64,000 nt of DNA from JALOLG01 sp963776935 (lineage in GTDB: Bacteria > Actinomycetota > Acidimicrobiia > Acidimicrobiales > Ilumatobacteraceae), in assembly GCA_963776935.1 (NCBI GenBank), contig CAVZOP010000008.1:124001-188000 (forward strand). Direction: 5' to 3'. The position numbers and the translations under genes were made by a program. Under the pieces are notes generated by a model. It saw nothing but the letters and a program-made list of their open reading frames with translations, was not told the DNA's origin and ran no database searches. Positions 1-10,104 of this stretch are shown piece by piece (position 1 is the first letter of the stretch; the number at the start of each line of letters is the position of its first letter).

Positions 1-1
1 C

Positions 2-2050
2 CGCTGGGAGACGTTCGGCGACGGTGAGCCGACGGTGCTCCTGCTCCCGACGTGGTCGATCATCCACTCTCGACACTGGAAGGCACAGGTTCCATACCTC
101 GCCCGGCACCACCGCGTCGTCACGTTCGATGGCCGGGGTTGCGGCGGCTCCGATCGTCCGATCGGAGCCGAGCACTACACACCCGAGCAGTTCGTCGCCG
201 ACACGATCGCCGTGCTGGATGCAACGAACACCGAGCGCGCGGTGCTGGTGGGTCTGTCGGCCGGCGGGCTCTGGGCCATCCAGGTCGCGGCCGATCATCC
301 CGAGCGTGTGATCGGCGCCGTGACGATCGGCGCTGCAGTGCCGCTCGCGCCGGCCCGTGCCGAGCGCGCGGAGTATTCGTTCGAGGAACGGCTGACGACG
401 ACCGAAGGCTGGGCGAAGTACAACCGCCACTACTGGGACGAGAACTACGAGGACTTCCTCGAGTTCTTCTTCGATCGCATGTTCACCGAGCCGCACTCGA
501 CGAAGCAGATCGAGGACTGCGTCGGATGGGGGCTCGAGATCGAGCCCCACACGCTCGCCGACACGCAACGGGGTCTGCGGGCCTGCGACCCCGACGTGTT
601 CCGCGCCGCGTGTGCCCGCGTGCGGTGCCCCGTCCTCGTCATCCACGGCGACGAGGACGCCATCCGCCCCCACAGCCAGAGTGTGGAGCTGGCCGAGCTC
701 ACGGGCGGACAGCTCGTCACGATCGAGGGCGGCGGCCACGGTCCGCATGCACGCGATCCGGTCGCCCTCAACCGCCTGATCAACAACTTCGTCGACCGGG
801 TGCACCCGCCACGGACATCGACCACCTGGGTGCACGCACTTCGTCGACCGAAGCGCGCCCTGTACCTGTGCTCACCGATCGGGCTCGGTCACGCCAGACG
901 CGATGTCGCGATCGTGGCCGAGCTGCGCAAGCACCATCCCGACCTCGAGATCGACTGGCTCGCCCAGCACCCCGTGACGGCCGTCCTCGAGCACGCCGGC
1001 GAGCGTGTCCACCCTGCGTCCGCCTGGTTGGCGAACGAGTCGGCGCACATCGAGGACGAGTGCGCCGAGCACGACTTGCACGCGTTCCAGGCGATCCGCC
1101 GGATGGACGAGATCCTCGTCAACAACTTCATGGTCTTCCACGACGTCGTCGAGGAGCAGCAGTACGACCTGGTACTCGGCGACGAGGCCTGGGACGTCGA
1201 CTACTTCCTCCACGAGAACCCGGAGCTGAAGCGGTTCGCGTTCGTCTGGATGACCGACTTCGTGGGATGGATCCCGATGCCGAGTGGCGGCCGCCACGAA
1301 GCCGGCGTGACGACCGACTACAACGCCGAGATGATCGAGCAGCGCGCCCGCTTCCAACGCGTCCGTGATCGATCGATCTTCGTCGGCGATCCCGACGACA
1401 TCGTGCCCGAGAGCTTCGGACCCGGGCTGCCCGACATCCGTGAGTGGACCGAGCAGAACTTCGAGTTCGGCGGCTACATCACCGGCTTCGATCCGATCGG
1501 GCCCGCCGACCGCGATGCCATGCGCGACGAGCTCGGCTACCGCGACGACGAGCGCGTGTGCATCGTGTCGGTCGGCGGTTCGGGTGTCGGTGCCTCGCTG
1601 CTGCGGCGCGTCGCAGACGCCGCCCAGGCATCGCGACGACTCGTCGACGGACTGCGATTCGTCGTCGTCGCCGGACCGCGCATCGATATCGCGACGTTGC
1701 CCACCTGCGACGGGGTCACGTACCAGCGCTACGTCCCCGACCTCTATCGCCACCTCGCCGCGTGCGATCTGGCGGTCGTGCAAGGCGGACTGACCACGTG
1801 CATGGAGCTCACCGCGAACCAGCGGCCGTTCGTCTACATCCCGCTGCGCAACCACTTCGAGCAGAACTTCCACGTTCGTCACCGTCTCGAGCGTTACGGC
1901 GCCGGCCGTTACATGTCGTACGACGACGCATCCGATCCCGACGCGCTCGCCACCGCGATCGCCTTGGAGATCGACCGCGTCGTCGACTACCGCCCGGTCG
2001 ACCCGGACGGCGCGGCACGCACCGCGGCCCGCATCGCCGACCTGCTCTGA
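2..2050 (+). CDS. Alpha/beta-hydrolase fused to GT-B glycosyltransferase (5' end missing)
   Basis: The reading frame is open from the first base, so the true start lies upstream; 682 residues are visible. Residues 1 to about 265 are an alpha/beta-hydrolase: nucleophile elbow GLSAG (Ser about 86), acid in HGDED (Asp about 217) and His in GGGHG (about 246). After a short basic linker, a second domain (about 280-682) begins LYLCSPIGLGHARRD and ends with a MurG/UGT-like nucleotide-sugar lobe (VVQGGLTTCMEL, then FVYIPLRNHFEQN). Both halves keep their family landmarks, so this looks like a real two-domain enzyme. Substrates cannot be read; coupled ester hydrolysis and glycosyl transfer on a lipid or small molecule is only a guess. 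Confidence 0.8.
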   Translation, partial: RWETFGDGEPTVLLLPTWSIIHSRHWKAQVPYLARHHRVVTFDGRGCGGSDRPIGAEHYTPEQFVADTIAVLDATNTERAVLVGLSAGGLWAIQVAADHPERVIGAVTIGAAVPLAPARAERAEYSFEERLTTTEGWAKYNRHYWDENYEDFLEFFFDRMFTEPHSTKQIEDCVGWGLEIEPHTLADTQRGLRACDPDVFRAACARVRCPVLVIHGDEDAIRPHSQSVELAELTGGQLVTIEGGGHGPHARDPVALNRLINNFVDRVHPPRTSTTWVHALRRPKRALYLCSPIGLGHARRDVAIVAELRKHHPDLEIDWLAQHPVTAVLEHAGERVHPASAWLANESAHIEDECAEHDLHAFQAIRRMDEILVNNFMVFHDVVEEQQYDLVLGDEAWDVDYFLHENPELKRFAFVWMTDFVGWIPMPSGGRHEAGVTTDYNAEMIEQRARFQRVRDRSIFVGDPDDIVPESFGPGLPDIREWTEQNFEFGGYITGFDPIGPADRDAMRDELGYRDDERVCIVSVGGSGVGASLLRRVADAAQASRRLVDGLRFVVVAGPRIDIATLPTCDGVTYQRYVPDLYRHLAACDLAVVQGGLTTCMELTANQRPFVYIPLRNHFEQNFHVRHRLERYGAGRYMSYDDASDPDALATAIALEIDRVVDYRPVDPDGAARTAARIADLL

Positions 2051-2122
2051 CGCCGCCGCCTGCGCACTCGTCGATGCCTTCGCCGCGCGGCTGGGCATCG
2101 AGTGGTGGGGTGTCCGACCGGC

Positions 2123-2178
2123 CCGGACGATGCCCTACAGGTCGGCCTCGTTGCCGACCTGCAGGAGACACCGTCCGG
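2123..2178. terminator. Nested inverted repeat between convergent genes
   Basis: A perfect 9-bp stem, CAGGTCGGC (2138-2146) with GCCGACCTG (2153-2161), has a 6-nt loop and sits inside an outer pair CCGGACG (2123-2129) / CGTCCGG (2172-2178). It occupies the gap between the convergent hydrolase/glycosyltransferase and tautomerase genes. No long U tract follows, as is common in GC-rich actinobacteria. Bidirectional terminator by position and structure only. Confidence 0.5.
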
Positions 2179-2198
2179 ACCGGCCACACGGCAGGTGT

Positions 2199-2426
2199 TC
2201 AGCCGAGGGTTGCGCCGGCCGCGAGGGCCTTCACGTCGGCGGTGGCCAGCGGCCGGCCACCGACGCCCCACTCGCCGCTCTTGACCTCTTCGATCACGAC
2301 CCAGGTCACCCCGCGCATGTTCTCGCCTTCGATGGAGACCATCGTGTCGGTGAGCTTGGTGATCATCTCTTCCTTCTGCGTGCTGTCGAAGACACCTTCG
2401 ATGAGCTTGACGTTGACGAGCGGCAT
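2199..2426 (-). CDS. 4-oxalocrotonate tautomerase family protein
   Basis: A 75-residue protein. The mature N-terminus MPLVNVKL supplies the catalytic amino-terminal proline (Pro1 after Met removal) that defines this superfamily; the 62-80 residue length fits the small 4-OT type. Start chosen at 2426 because AAGGAG lies 6 nt upstream and because extending further would bury the essential proline. Members interconvert keto and enol forms of 2-oxo acids in aromatic catabolism, usually as hexamers. No meta-cleavage genes lie nearby, so the substrate is unknown. It diverges from the SARP regulator starting at 2570. Confidence 0.85.
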   Translation of the reverse strand: MPLVNVKLIEGVFDSTQKEEMITKLTDTMVSIEGENMRGVTWVVIEEVKSGEWGVGGRPLATADVKALAAGATLG

Positions 2427-2569
2427 TTGCATCTCCTTGGTCATCGGGCGAGACGGCGTGCCTCGCTCACGACGCCCACGATCACCCGCTCGGTATGCAT
2501 CCCGGATGCAGGCGTCCTGCACGCGAGTGGCGATCTACTGTCCGTGCGGCAAGAGGACGAGAGGCGTGC

Positions 2570-5500
2570 ATGGAGTTCCGGGTGTTGGGGCCGCTGGAAG
2601 TGGTCCGAGACGGTGTCGATGTGCCGGTGCGCGGCTCACAACGCCGCCTGCTCCTCGCCACGCTTCTGGTGCACCGCAACATCGTGGTCAGCAACGACCG
2701 ACTCGTCGACGTCCTGTACGGCGACGACCCACCTGCGCGAGCCATCAGCACCGTGCAGAGCTACGTGTCGCGCTTGCGTCATGACCTCGGCGACGATTCC
2801 CCGTTGCAGACCCGACCTGGCGGCTACGTGCTGGTTGTCGACCCCGACGCCGTCGACGCCGTCCGATTCGAACGGCGGGTGACCGAGGCCGGGGCAGCAC
2901 TCCCGACCAGCCCGGGTCGGGCCGCTGAACTCGTCACCGACGCCTTGGAGTGGTGGCGCGGGCCAGCGTTCGCCGAGTTCACCGACGACGCGTCGTTGTC
3001 CGCCGAGCAGACCCGCCTCGACGAGGTGCGCCAGCGGGCATTCGAGATCCTGGTGGATGCACGGTTGGCACTCGACGAGCAGGTTGGCGCGATCAGCGTG
3101 CTGGAGCGGTGCATCGCCGACTGGCCGCTGCGCGAGCGGTTCCGGGCTCAGCACATGCTCGCGTTGTACCGCTGCGGAAGGCATCCGGAGGCGTTGCGCG
3201 CGTACACCCGCTTCCGTGCGGAGTTGGGAAGCGAGTTGGGGCTCGAACCGTCCCCCGCGTTGGCCGAGCTGGAGGCGAAGATCCTCCGCCACGACGCGTC
3301 GCTCGACGCCCCTCACGCCGACTCCCGTGAATCTGCCGCGGTCGCGACCGCAGAGCCTGTCGCACCGATGCCGCACCCGAACGTGCCGCTTCCGCTGGCC
3401 TTGACGAAGTTCTTGGGACGTGAGGATGACGTTTCCGAGCTCGCCGAGGAACTCGCCAGCGCGGCGCGTGCTCACGCTGATCGGCCCCGGTGGCGTCGGC
3501 AAGACACGGCTGGCGATGCACCTCGCCGAGGTGTGCGCCGGGCGCTATCCCGATGGCGTGTGGGTTTGCGACCTGGCGACGATCCGGGAACCGGCGCTCG
3601 CCGCGGATGCCATCACGACCGCGCTCGACGTCCAACGCCGCCAGGACCGTACGGCACTCGAAAGCCTTGTCGAAGTCCTCCAGGCCCGCCGCCTGCTCGT
3701 GGTCTTCGACAATTGCGAGCACCTATTGGCGCCGGTCGGCCAGGTGACCGAGACGCTCCTGCGCAGGTGTCCCGGCGTGTCGGTACTCGCCACCAGCCGC
3801 GAGCCGCTGGCCGTGGATGGTGAGCACGTACGTCTCGTGAATCCGCTCCCGGTGCCGGACGCCAGCGAGACCGACCCGATCCGGTCGATGCGGTCAGCGG
3901 CGGTCGGGCTGTTCGTCGACCGGGCGATATCCGCTGATCCCCGATTTCGTCTCACACCGGCGGCCGTCCCGTCGGTGGTCGAGATCTGCCGACGGCTCGA
4001 CGGTGTGCCGCTCGCCATCGAACTCGCCGCCGCCAGAGTCCGCACGTTGGCACTGGCCGACGTGGCGACCGGCCTCGACCAGCGCTTCACGTTGCTCACC
4101 GCGGGGCGGCGTACCGAGCCTCGCCACCAGACACTGCTCGCCGCAGTCGAGTGGTCGCACGACCTGCTCGACCCGATCGAGCAGGCTGTCTTCCGGCGTC
4201 TCGCCGCATTCGCGGGAACGTTCACGCTCGACGACGTCGAGGACGTCTGCGCCGACGATTCGGTCAGTGCGACGGACGTGAGGACCGTCTTGCCGGCGCT
4301 CGTCGACAAGTCGATGGTCGTGGCCGACACGGCCACTTCTCCCACGCGTTACTCGCTCTTGGAAACCCTCCGAGAGTTCGGCCGTCAACATCTCGCCCGC
4401 GAAGACGTGAACCGCGACCTGGAGCGACGGCATGCTGCGCACTACGTCGGGCGGGTCGTCGCGGCGGGACCCGAGCTCGGTGGCCCGGACGAGGTTCGCT
4501 GGACGCACCTGCTCGACGACGCTTTCGACGACCTGCGCGTGACACACCGATGGGCCACGGTCAACGGCGACACCGACGCCGCACTTCAACTCGTCGCCGG
4601 CGCCCACGAGTTCGCCTTCCGCCGCATGCGCTACGAGGTCTTCACCTGGGCCGAGACCACGCTCGTCGCGCTGGGCAACGACGCACACCCGCTCGGCCCG
4701 TTGGTGATGGCCATCGCCGCCTACGGACGCTTCGTCCGCGGCGACCTCGGGTCGGCGATGGCAATGGCGGAGCGGGCACTCGCCGATGAACAGAATCTCG
4801 GGCTCCCCGCGTGCGGGCTCCACTGGCGGACGATGGGCAATGTCCTCTATTACCGGGGCAACAGCACGGAGGCCGCCGCCGTGTGCCAGCGGATGGTCCG
4901 CGCCGCTCGCGCCAGCCGTGACGACGCCCGCCTCGTCCACGCGCTGTACATGACTGCGGTCGGGCTCGCCAGTGCAGCCCGCTCCGAGGAGAGTCGATCG
5001 TTGGCCGAGGAGGCGCTCAGCCTCGCCCACCGCATCGAGAACCCAACCGCGCTGGCGTCGGCCTTGTACGCCCGAGCGATCACGCTCGAACCGCTCGATC
5101 CCGGCCGTGCGGCGTCGATGCTCGAACAAGCAGTCGAGCACGGCACATCCGTCGGGAACCGCTGGATCGTCGCCTTCGCGAGGACCGAGCTGATCTCCCT
5201 GGCCGCGCGGCGCGGCGACCTGGACATCGCGCTCGACCTGGCGGGTCTCGTCGTCGACACGTGGCACCGGGCCGGCGACTGGGCGAACCAGTGGCTCACA
5301 TTGCGTCACGTCGCGGGCGTGTTCGCGTTGCGCGGCGACTTCGAACCAGCCGCCGTGTTGCGCGGCGCCCTTCACGTCGCCTCGGCCGACCTCGCGATGC
5401 CGATCGAGGCATCCGATCATCGCCGGCTGGCGGCGATCCTGGAACGCCTGCCCGACGCGCTCGGCGGCGCCAGGCTCGCCGAACTCGAGGCCGAGGGCGC

Positions 5501-5570
5501 GGCATTGTCGGGAGACGCCGTCGTCCAGTACGCCCAGAACGCAATCGCCCAGAGCCTCCAGCGCACGTGA
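2570..5570 (+). CDS. AfsR/SARP-type regulator: HTH, BTAD, NB-ARC ATPase, TPR-like tail (one apparent frameshift)
   Basis: About 999 residues once a single extra G near 3463-3464 is removed. Order: OmpR/PhoB-like winged helix (about 1-95, beginning MEFRVLGPLEV), bacterial transcriptional activation domain (about 100-250, ending near LGLEPSPALAELE), then after the frameshift a STAND-type NTPase with Walker A GPGGVGKT (about 305) and Walker B-like LLVVFDN, followed by a helical TPR-like C-terminus. SARP proteins of this size are ATP-dependent activators, often of secondary metabolism or morphology. No biosynthetic cluster adjoins it, so targets are unknown. Removing one base restores ELASARVLTLIGPGG, the expected transition into the ATPase, which argues for a sequencing error rather than a dead gene. 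Confidence 0.85.
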
Positions 5571-5615
5571 CGACCGCGGGCCTACTGGGAGCCGCCCTCG
5601 ACGCGATCGAAGTTT

Positions 5616-5690
5616 TGGTGCCCCCCCAGGGGCTCGAACCCTGAACCAATGGATTAAAAGTCCACTGCTCTTCCATTGAGCTAGAGGGGC
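5616..5690 (-). tRNA. tRNA-Lys (anticodon UUU)
   Basis: The reverse complement folds as a full cloverleaf of 75 nt including an encoded CCA end. The acceptor strand GCCCCTC pairs with GGGGGGC with one G-U pair, the T arm is CAGGG-TTCGAGC-CCCTG, and the anticodon loop CTTTTAA reads UUU. It lies between the SARP regulator and the HD-GYP gene and is transcribed away from the latter. No partial duplication suggests use as an integration site. Confidence 0.95.
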
Positions 5691-5931
5691 GGGGCGCAAT
5701 CTCACGCGATTCGCGTTGAGGATACGGGCACGCAGAAATGCGCTGGAATTCGCCTGCTTGAGCATCGCCACACACAGAGCGTCCGTACATAACCCCCTCG
5801 CGACACCCGACACTGCAAAAGCCCTGCCCAACGCCATAATTCGGATACCCACCAGTGTCAAGTGTGTCCGGTGTGGCGCGGATTCGGAGCATGCACCTCA
5901 AGTCGCAGTGGGTGGTGCCGATACGGGAGCC

Positions 5932-8092
5932 GTGACGACTGGGATCGGTGCTCAGGTCCCTTCGGGGACCCATCGCTGGTCAGGCCGTCCGTGGGCCAGC
6001 CGGATGCTTCGCGTCGGAATCGTCGCCGTTCCCATCGCTGCCTCGTTCACCGCAGCCCTGACGCTGAGCTCGCTCACCGAGGTACCGACGACATTCGCCG
6101 CCGCGTGTCTCCGGTGGCTGATGATCGCCGCCGCAGCGACCGTCGTGCTCGTCGCCGCCGAGCGTCTCACCCGGCGTCTGGTGCCAATGGCGACGTTGCT
6201 CGCGCTGAGTCTCACGTTCCCGGACCGGGCACCGCCGCGGTTCCGGATCGCCCTTCGCAACGGCTCGACGCGTCAGCTCAAGGAACGCATCGCCGAGGCC
6301 CGCCGAGGTGAGTTGGGTGGCACGCCCGCCGAGGCCGCCGAGCGCGTGCTCGAGCTCGTCGCCGCCTTGAGCCTCCACGATCGAAGCACTCGCGGCCACT
6401 CCGAGCGAGTGCGCGCGTACAGCCGACTGCTCGGCGAGGAGCTCGGTCTCGGCGACGCCGAGCTCGACCAGTTGCAGTGGGCCGGCCTGCTGCACGATGT
6501 CGGCAAGCTGCTCATCCCGGACTCGATCCTCAACAAGCCAGGGCGACTCACCCCCGCCGAGTACGAGGAAGTGTGCAAGCACCCGGAGTACGGCCACGCC
6601 ATGGTCATGCCCCTGATCCCGTGGCTCGGCGACTCCGCCCGCGCCGTGTGGGAGCATCACGAGCGCTGGGACGGCGGCGGCTACCCGGCCGGGCTGGCCG
6701 GATTCGACATCGCGCTCGGCGGCGCGGATCGTCAACGTCGCCGACACGTTCGACGTGATGACATCGGCACGTTCCTACAAGGAGCCGGTCTCGGCCGCCG
6801 AGTCGCGCGCCGAACTGGCGCGTTGCGCCGGCGGGCAGTTCGACCCAGAGATCGTGCGGGCATTCCTGAACATCTCGATCGGCCGGCTGCGGCTGGTGAT
6901 GGGCCCGATCTCGTGGATCGCCCAGGTTCCGCTCTTCCCGACGTCGGTGCTGACGGGAGCTGTCGGCGGAAACGCGGCGACGTTCGCCGCCACTCTCGCT
7001 GTCGTCGGTGCGACGACGCTCGGGCCCTTGAATCTCCTCGACGCCTCGACGAGTGAGGCGTCGGTTCTCCGCGAGGCCGACGGCAACGGCTACGTCACAG
7101 AGTCGCTCGGCCTGGCGGCCGTCGTCGTGGCGCCCGCCCCGACCGAAACCACGTCCACGACCACGGCCCCGAGTGGCAGCGGTCAGTCCGTGGATCAGGC
7201 GCAGTTCGCCGAGTCGAACCTATCGATGGGACTGGCTCCGACAACGTCGACGTCGACACCGTCCAACGCCCCCGCAGTGATCGTGACGCCGAACGGCGTG
7301 CGGCTGACGCCGACCGTTCCCGTCGGGACAGTGCCGTCGACGCCCGTCGTCACGCTGCCGTCATCGCCCGTCGTGACAGTGCCGGCACTCCCGGGCGTGA
7401 CCGTGCCGACGCTTCCGGGCGTGACGACACCATCGATACCGGTGGTCGTCAGCCCCGCGCCGACGACCACAGTGCCGAGGGTTCCGTTCGTTCAGCTCGG
7501 CGCTGCCACCAACTTCGCCGTCCTCGCCTCAGCGGCAATCACGTCGACCGGTCCGACGACGATCACCGGCAACGTCGGCAACACCACTGCCGCGATCACG
7601 GGCCTGCTGACGATGAACCTCGGTGAGATCTTCGAGGCTTCGCCGACGACCGGTGCCGCGGCCCAGGCCGACGCAGCGGCCGCTCAGGACTTCCTGACCA
7701 ATCTGACCGCCTCGCCGCTGCCTGTCGTCGACCTCGGCGGGCGGACGGTCAGCCCCGGCGTGTACGCCGGTGGAACCATCGAGTTGACCGGGACCGTCGT
7801 GCTCGACGCGGGCGGCGACCCGAACGCAGTCTTCGTGCTCAAGGCGGCGAGCACGCTCGTCACGGCGTCGTCGAGCCGGGTCGTCCTCGTCAACGGCGCC
7901 CAGGCGTGCAACGTGTTCTGGCAGGTCGGCTCGTCGGCGACGTTCGGCACCGGAACCGCCTTCGCCGGCACGGTGATCGCCAATGTCTCGATCACTGCGA
8001 CCACCGGGACGACACTGGACGGGCGCCTGCTCGCCCTCAACGGCGCCATCACGCTCGACTCCAACACGATCGAGATCCCAGCCTGCGACTGA
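5932..8092 (+). CDS. Membrane HD-GYP phosphodiesterase fused to extracellular ice-binding-like (DUF3494) domain (one apparent frameshift)
   Basis: About 719 residues after removing one extra G at 6721-6722, which restores IALGARIVNVADTF. Two hydrophobic segments (about 26-85) precede an HD-GYP domain with LLHDVGK (about 185) and HHERWDGGGYP (about 241), the metal-binding and signature motifs of c-di-GMP phosphodiesterases. A further hydrophobic stretch (about 323-366) leads into a Thr/Pro/Val-rich linker, then about 520-719 reads as an ice-binding-protein-like beta-solenoid (starts LGAATNFAVLASAAI; contains VFVLKAASTL, NVFWQVGSSATFGTG, LLALNGAITLDSNTI). The likely topology is a cytoplasmic enzyme with an exported adhesin-like tail. 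GTG 5932 was chosen as start; ATG 6004 is an alternative. The fusion is unusual. Confidence 0.8.
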
Positions 8093-8207
8093 GAGCACGG
8101 TCGCGAGTGGTCGCCACGACCTGAGAACCGGCCGGAATGGCCGCGGGGAGCGGTCACAGAACATCGCTCCGCGCGACTGAGGTCGCGAAACCCGCGATAC
8201 TCACCAG

Positions 8208-10104
8208 ATGGTCACTGGCTGGCCGACACTCGATGCGACCCCGCTGGATGCGGTCGACGTGATGTTGGACGCCGGTCTGGTCACCGTCGATCAGGTCGAG
8301 CGGGCACGGACGGCGGCCGCCGAGAGCGGTTCCAAGGTCGAGACGCTCCTCCTCGCTGACGGCACGGTGCAAGTGCGTGACCTGGCGAGGGCTCTCGCCG
8401 CCGCCTGGTCAGTGCCATTCTGCGATCTCAGCCGTACGCCGTGGGACCACGAGTTGGTCATGCAGTTCGAACCGGGTCGCCTCGTCGCCGAGGGTTGGTT
8501 CCCGCTGCGCCACCTCGACGAAGGTCCGACGCTGGTCGCCTCCACCGAGCCGCCGAACGCGACGCGCATCGCGACCCTCGAGGCGGCAGTCGGTGGTCCC
8601 GTCGAGGTGCACGCGACCTCTGAATGGGACATCCAAAGTGCGGTGCTCCACGCGTTCCGCAGTCGCATCGTCGACGAGGCGTGCCTCGGTTTGTGGAACC
8701 GCGATGCGGACCGGTCGGCGCGTTCCGTGGTCAGCCGCTCGCAACGCGCCATCGTCCTCGTCGCGCTCGGAATCCTTCTCGTCGGACTCATCGTCGCCAC
8801 GCGCACGACGCTGATCGTGCTGTCGACGATCGTCGGCTTCGGGTTCCTGGTCAGCGTGACGTTCAAGTTCGTCGTCTGTCTCGTCGGCGCCCGTCTCGAG
8901 CGCGTCGACAGTGTCAGCGACGCCGACGTGGCGGCGCTCGATCCCGCCCGGCTGCCCGTGTACACCGTGCTGGTACCCGTCTACAAGGAAGCCAACATCG
9001 TCTCCGGCCTCGTCGAGAACCTGTCCGCCCTCGACTACCCGCAGGACAAGCTCCAGATCATCCTGCTGCTCGAAGAGGACGATCTCGAGACCATCGAGGC
9101 GGCGAAGGCGTCCCGGCCGCCGGCGACGATCACGCTCCGCGTGGTGCCGGCGGGCCAGCCGCAGACGAAACCGAAGGCCTGCAACGTCGGCCTGTTCTTT
9201 GCCCGCGGCGAGTACCTCGTGATCTACGACGCCGAGGATCGACCCGAGCCCGATCAGTTGAAGAAGGCGATCGTCGCCTTTCGTCGTGGCGACGAGTCGC
9301 TCGTGTGCGTTCAGGCGGCCCTCAACTATTGGAACGCCGAGGAGAACGCACTGACCCGGATGTTCACCCTGGAGTACAGCTACTGGTTCGACTACATGCT
9401 CCCCGGGCTCGACTTCCTCCGCCTGCCGATCCCGCTCGGTGGCACGTCGAACCACTTCCGCACCGGCGCCCTGCGACGAACTCGGCGGTTGGGATCCGTT
9501 CAACGTCACCGAGGACGCCGACCTCGGCATCCGGTCCTCGGCACTCGGGCGAACGATCGGCGTCATCCGCTCCACCACGTACGAGGAGGCGAACAGCGCC
9601 TACCGGAACTTCGTTCGTCAACGTTCGCGGTGGATCAAGGGCTATCTGCAGACCGCGCTCGTCCACCTCCGCCACCCGGTCGTGCTGACCCGCACGATCG
9701 GTCTTCGTCAGGCGTGCGGGTTCGCGTTGCTGATCGGGGGCACGCCCCTGTCGTTCCTCTTCACGCCACCGCTGTACGCGCTCCTCGTGTGGTCGCTGGT
9801 GGCGAGTCCCGACACGCTGTCGGACTACCTGCCGGGCTGGGTGATGTGGGCGAGCCTCGTGAACCTGATGGTCGGCAACGCACTGATGATCTACGTGTCG
9901 ATGATGGGCGCCTTCCGGCGTCGCCGCTACCGACTCGCGGTGTGGGCCCTGCTCAACCCGCTGTACTGGCTGCTGCACTCGCTCGCGGCGTACAAGGCCG
10001 TCTGGCAACTCATCCGCAAACCGCACTACTGGGAGAAGACCGAGCACGGGTTGAGCACCGTTCACCCGGCGGGATCTCCACTGACCGAACGGCTGGCGGC
10101 ATGA
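8208..10104 (+). CDS. Membrane family 2 glycosyltransferase with N-terminal GspE/MshEN-type domain (one apparent frameshift)
   Basis: About 631 residues when one extra base near 9470-9475 is removed, restoring GALRELGGWDPF. Residues 1 to about 160 resemble the N-terminal domain of type II secretion ATPases (GSPII_E_N/MshEN family, with ETLLLADGTVQVRDLARAL). Two membrane segments (about 182-226) follow, then a processive GT2 domain: VLVPVYKEAN, the nucleotide-binding DAED (about 340), TEDADLG (about 434) and QRSRWIKG (about 470, the QxxRW motif of cellulose/hyaluronan-type synthases), then further membrane helices. It probably polymerises or exports a surface polysaccharide. Its stop overlaps the next start (ATGA at 10101), so both are likely co-translated. 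Some MshEN domains bind c-di-GMP, but the motif's leading Arg and its Gln are not obvious here. Confidence 0.82.

Noticed and set aside
872..2098. Long reverse-strand open frame opposite the hydrolase/glycosyltransferase
   Set aside because: It lacks any family motif and has Arg/Val-rich composition expected from the complement of GC-rich coding DNA. The same holds for the long minus-strand frame at 3894-5861.
3400..3480. Programmed frameshifting in the SARP gene
   Set aside because: No slippery heptamer is visible, and similar single-base shifts occur in 18 other unrelated genes.
5691..5931. c-di-GMP riboswitch upstream of the HD-GYP gene
   Set aside because: I searched for the conserved GEMM core by eye and found no convincing match on either strand.
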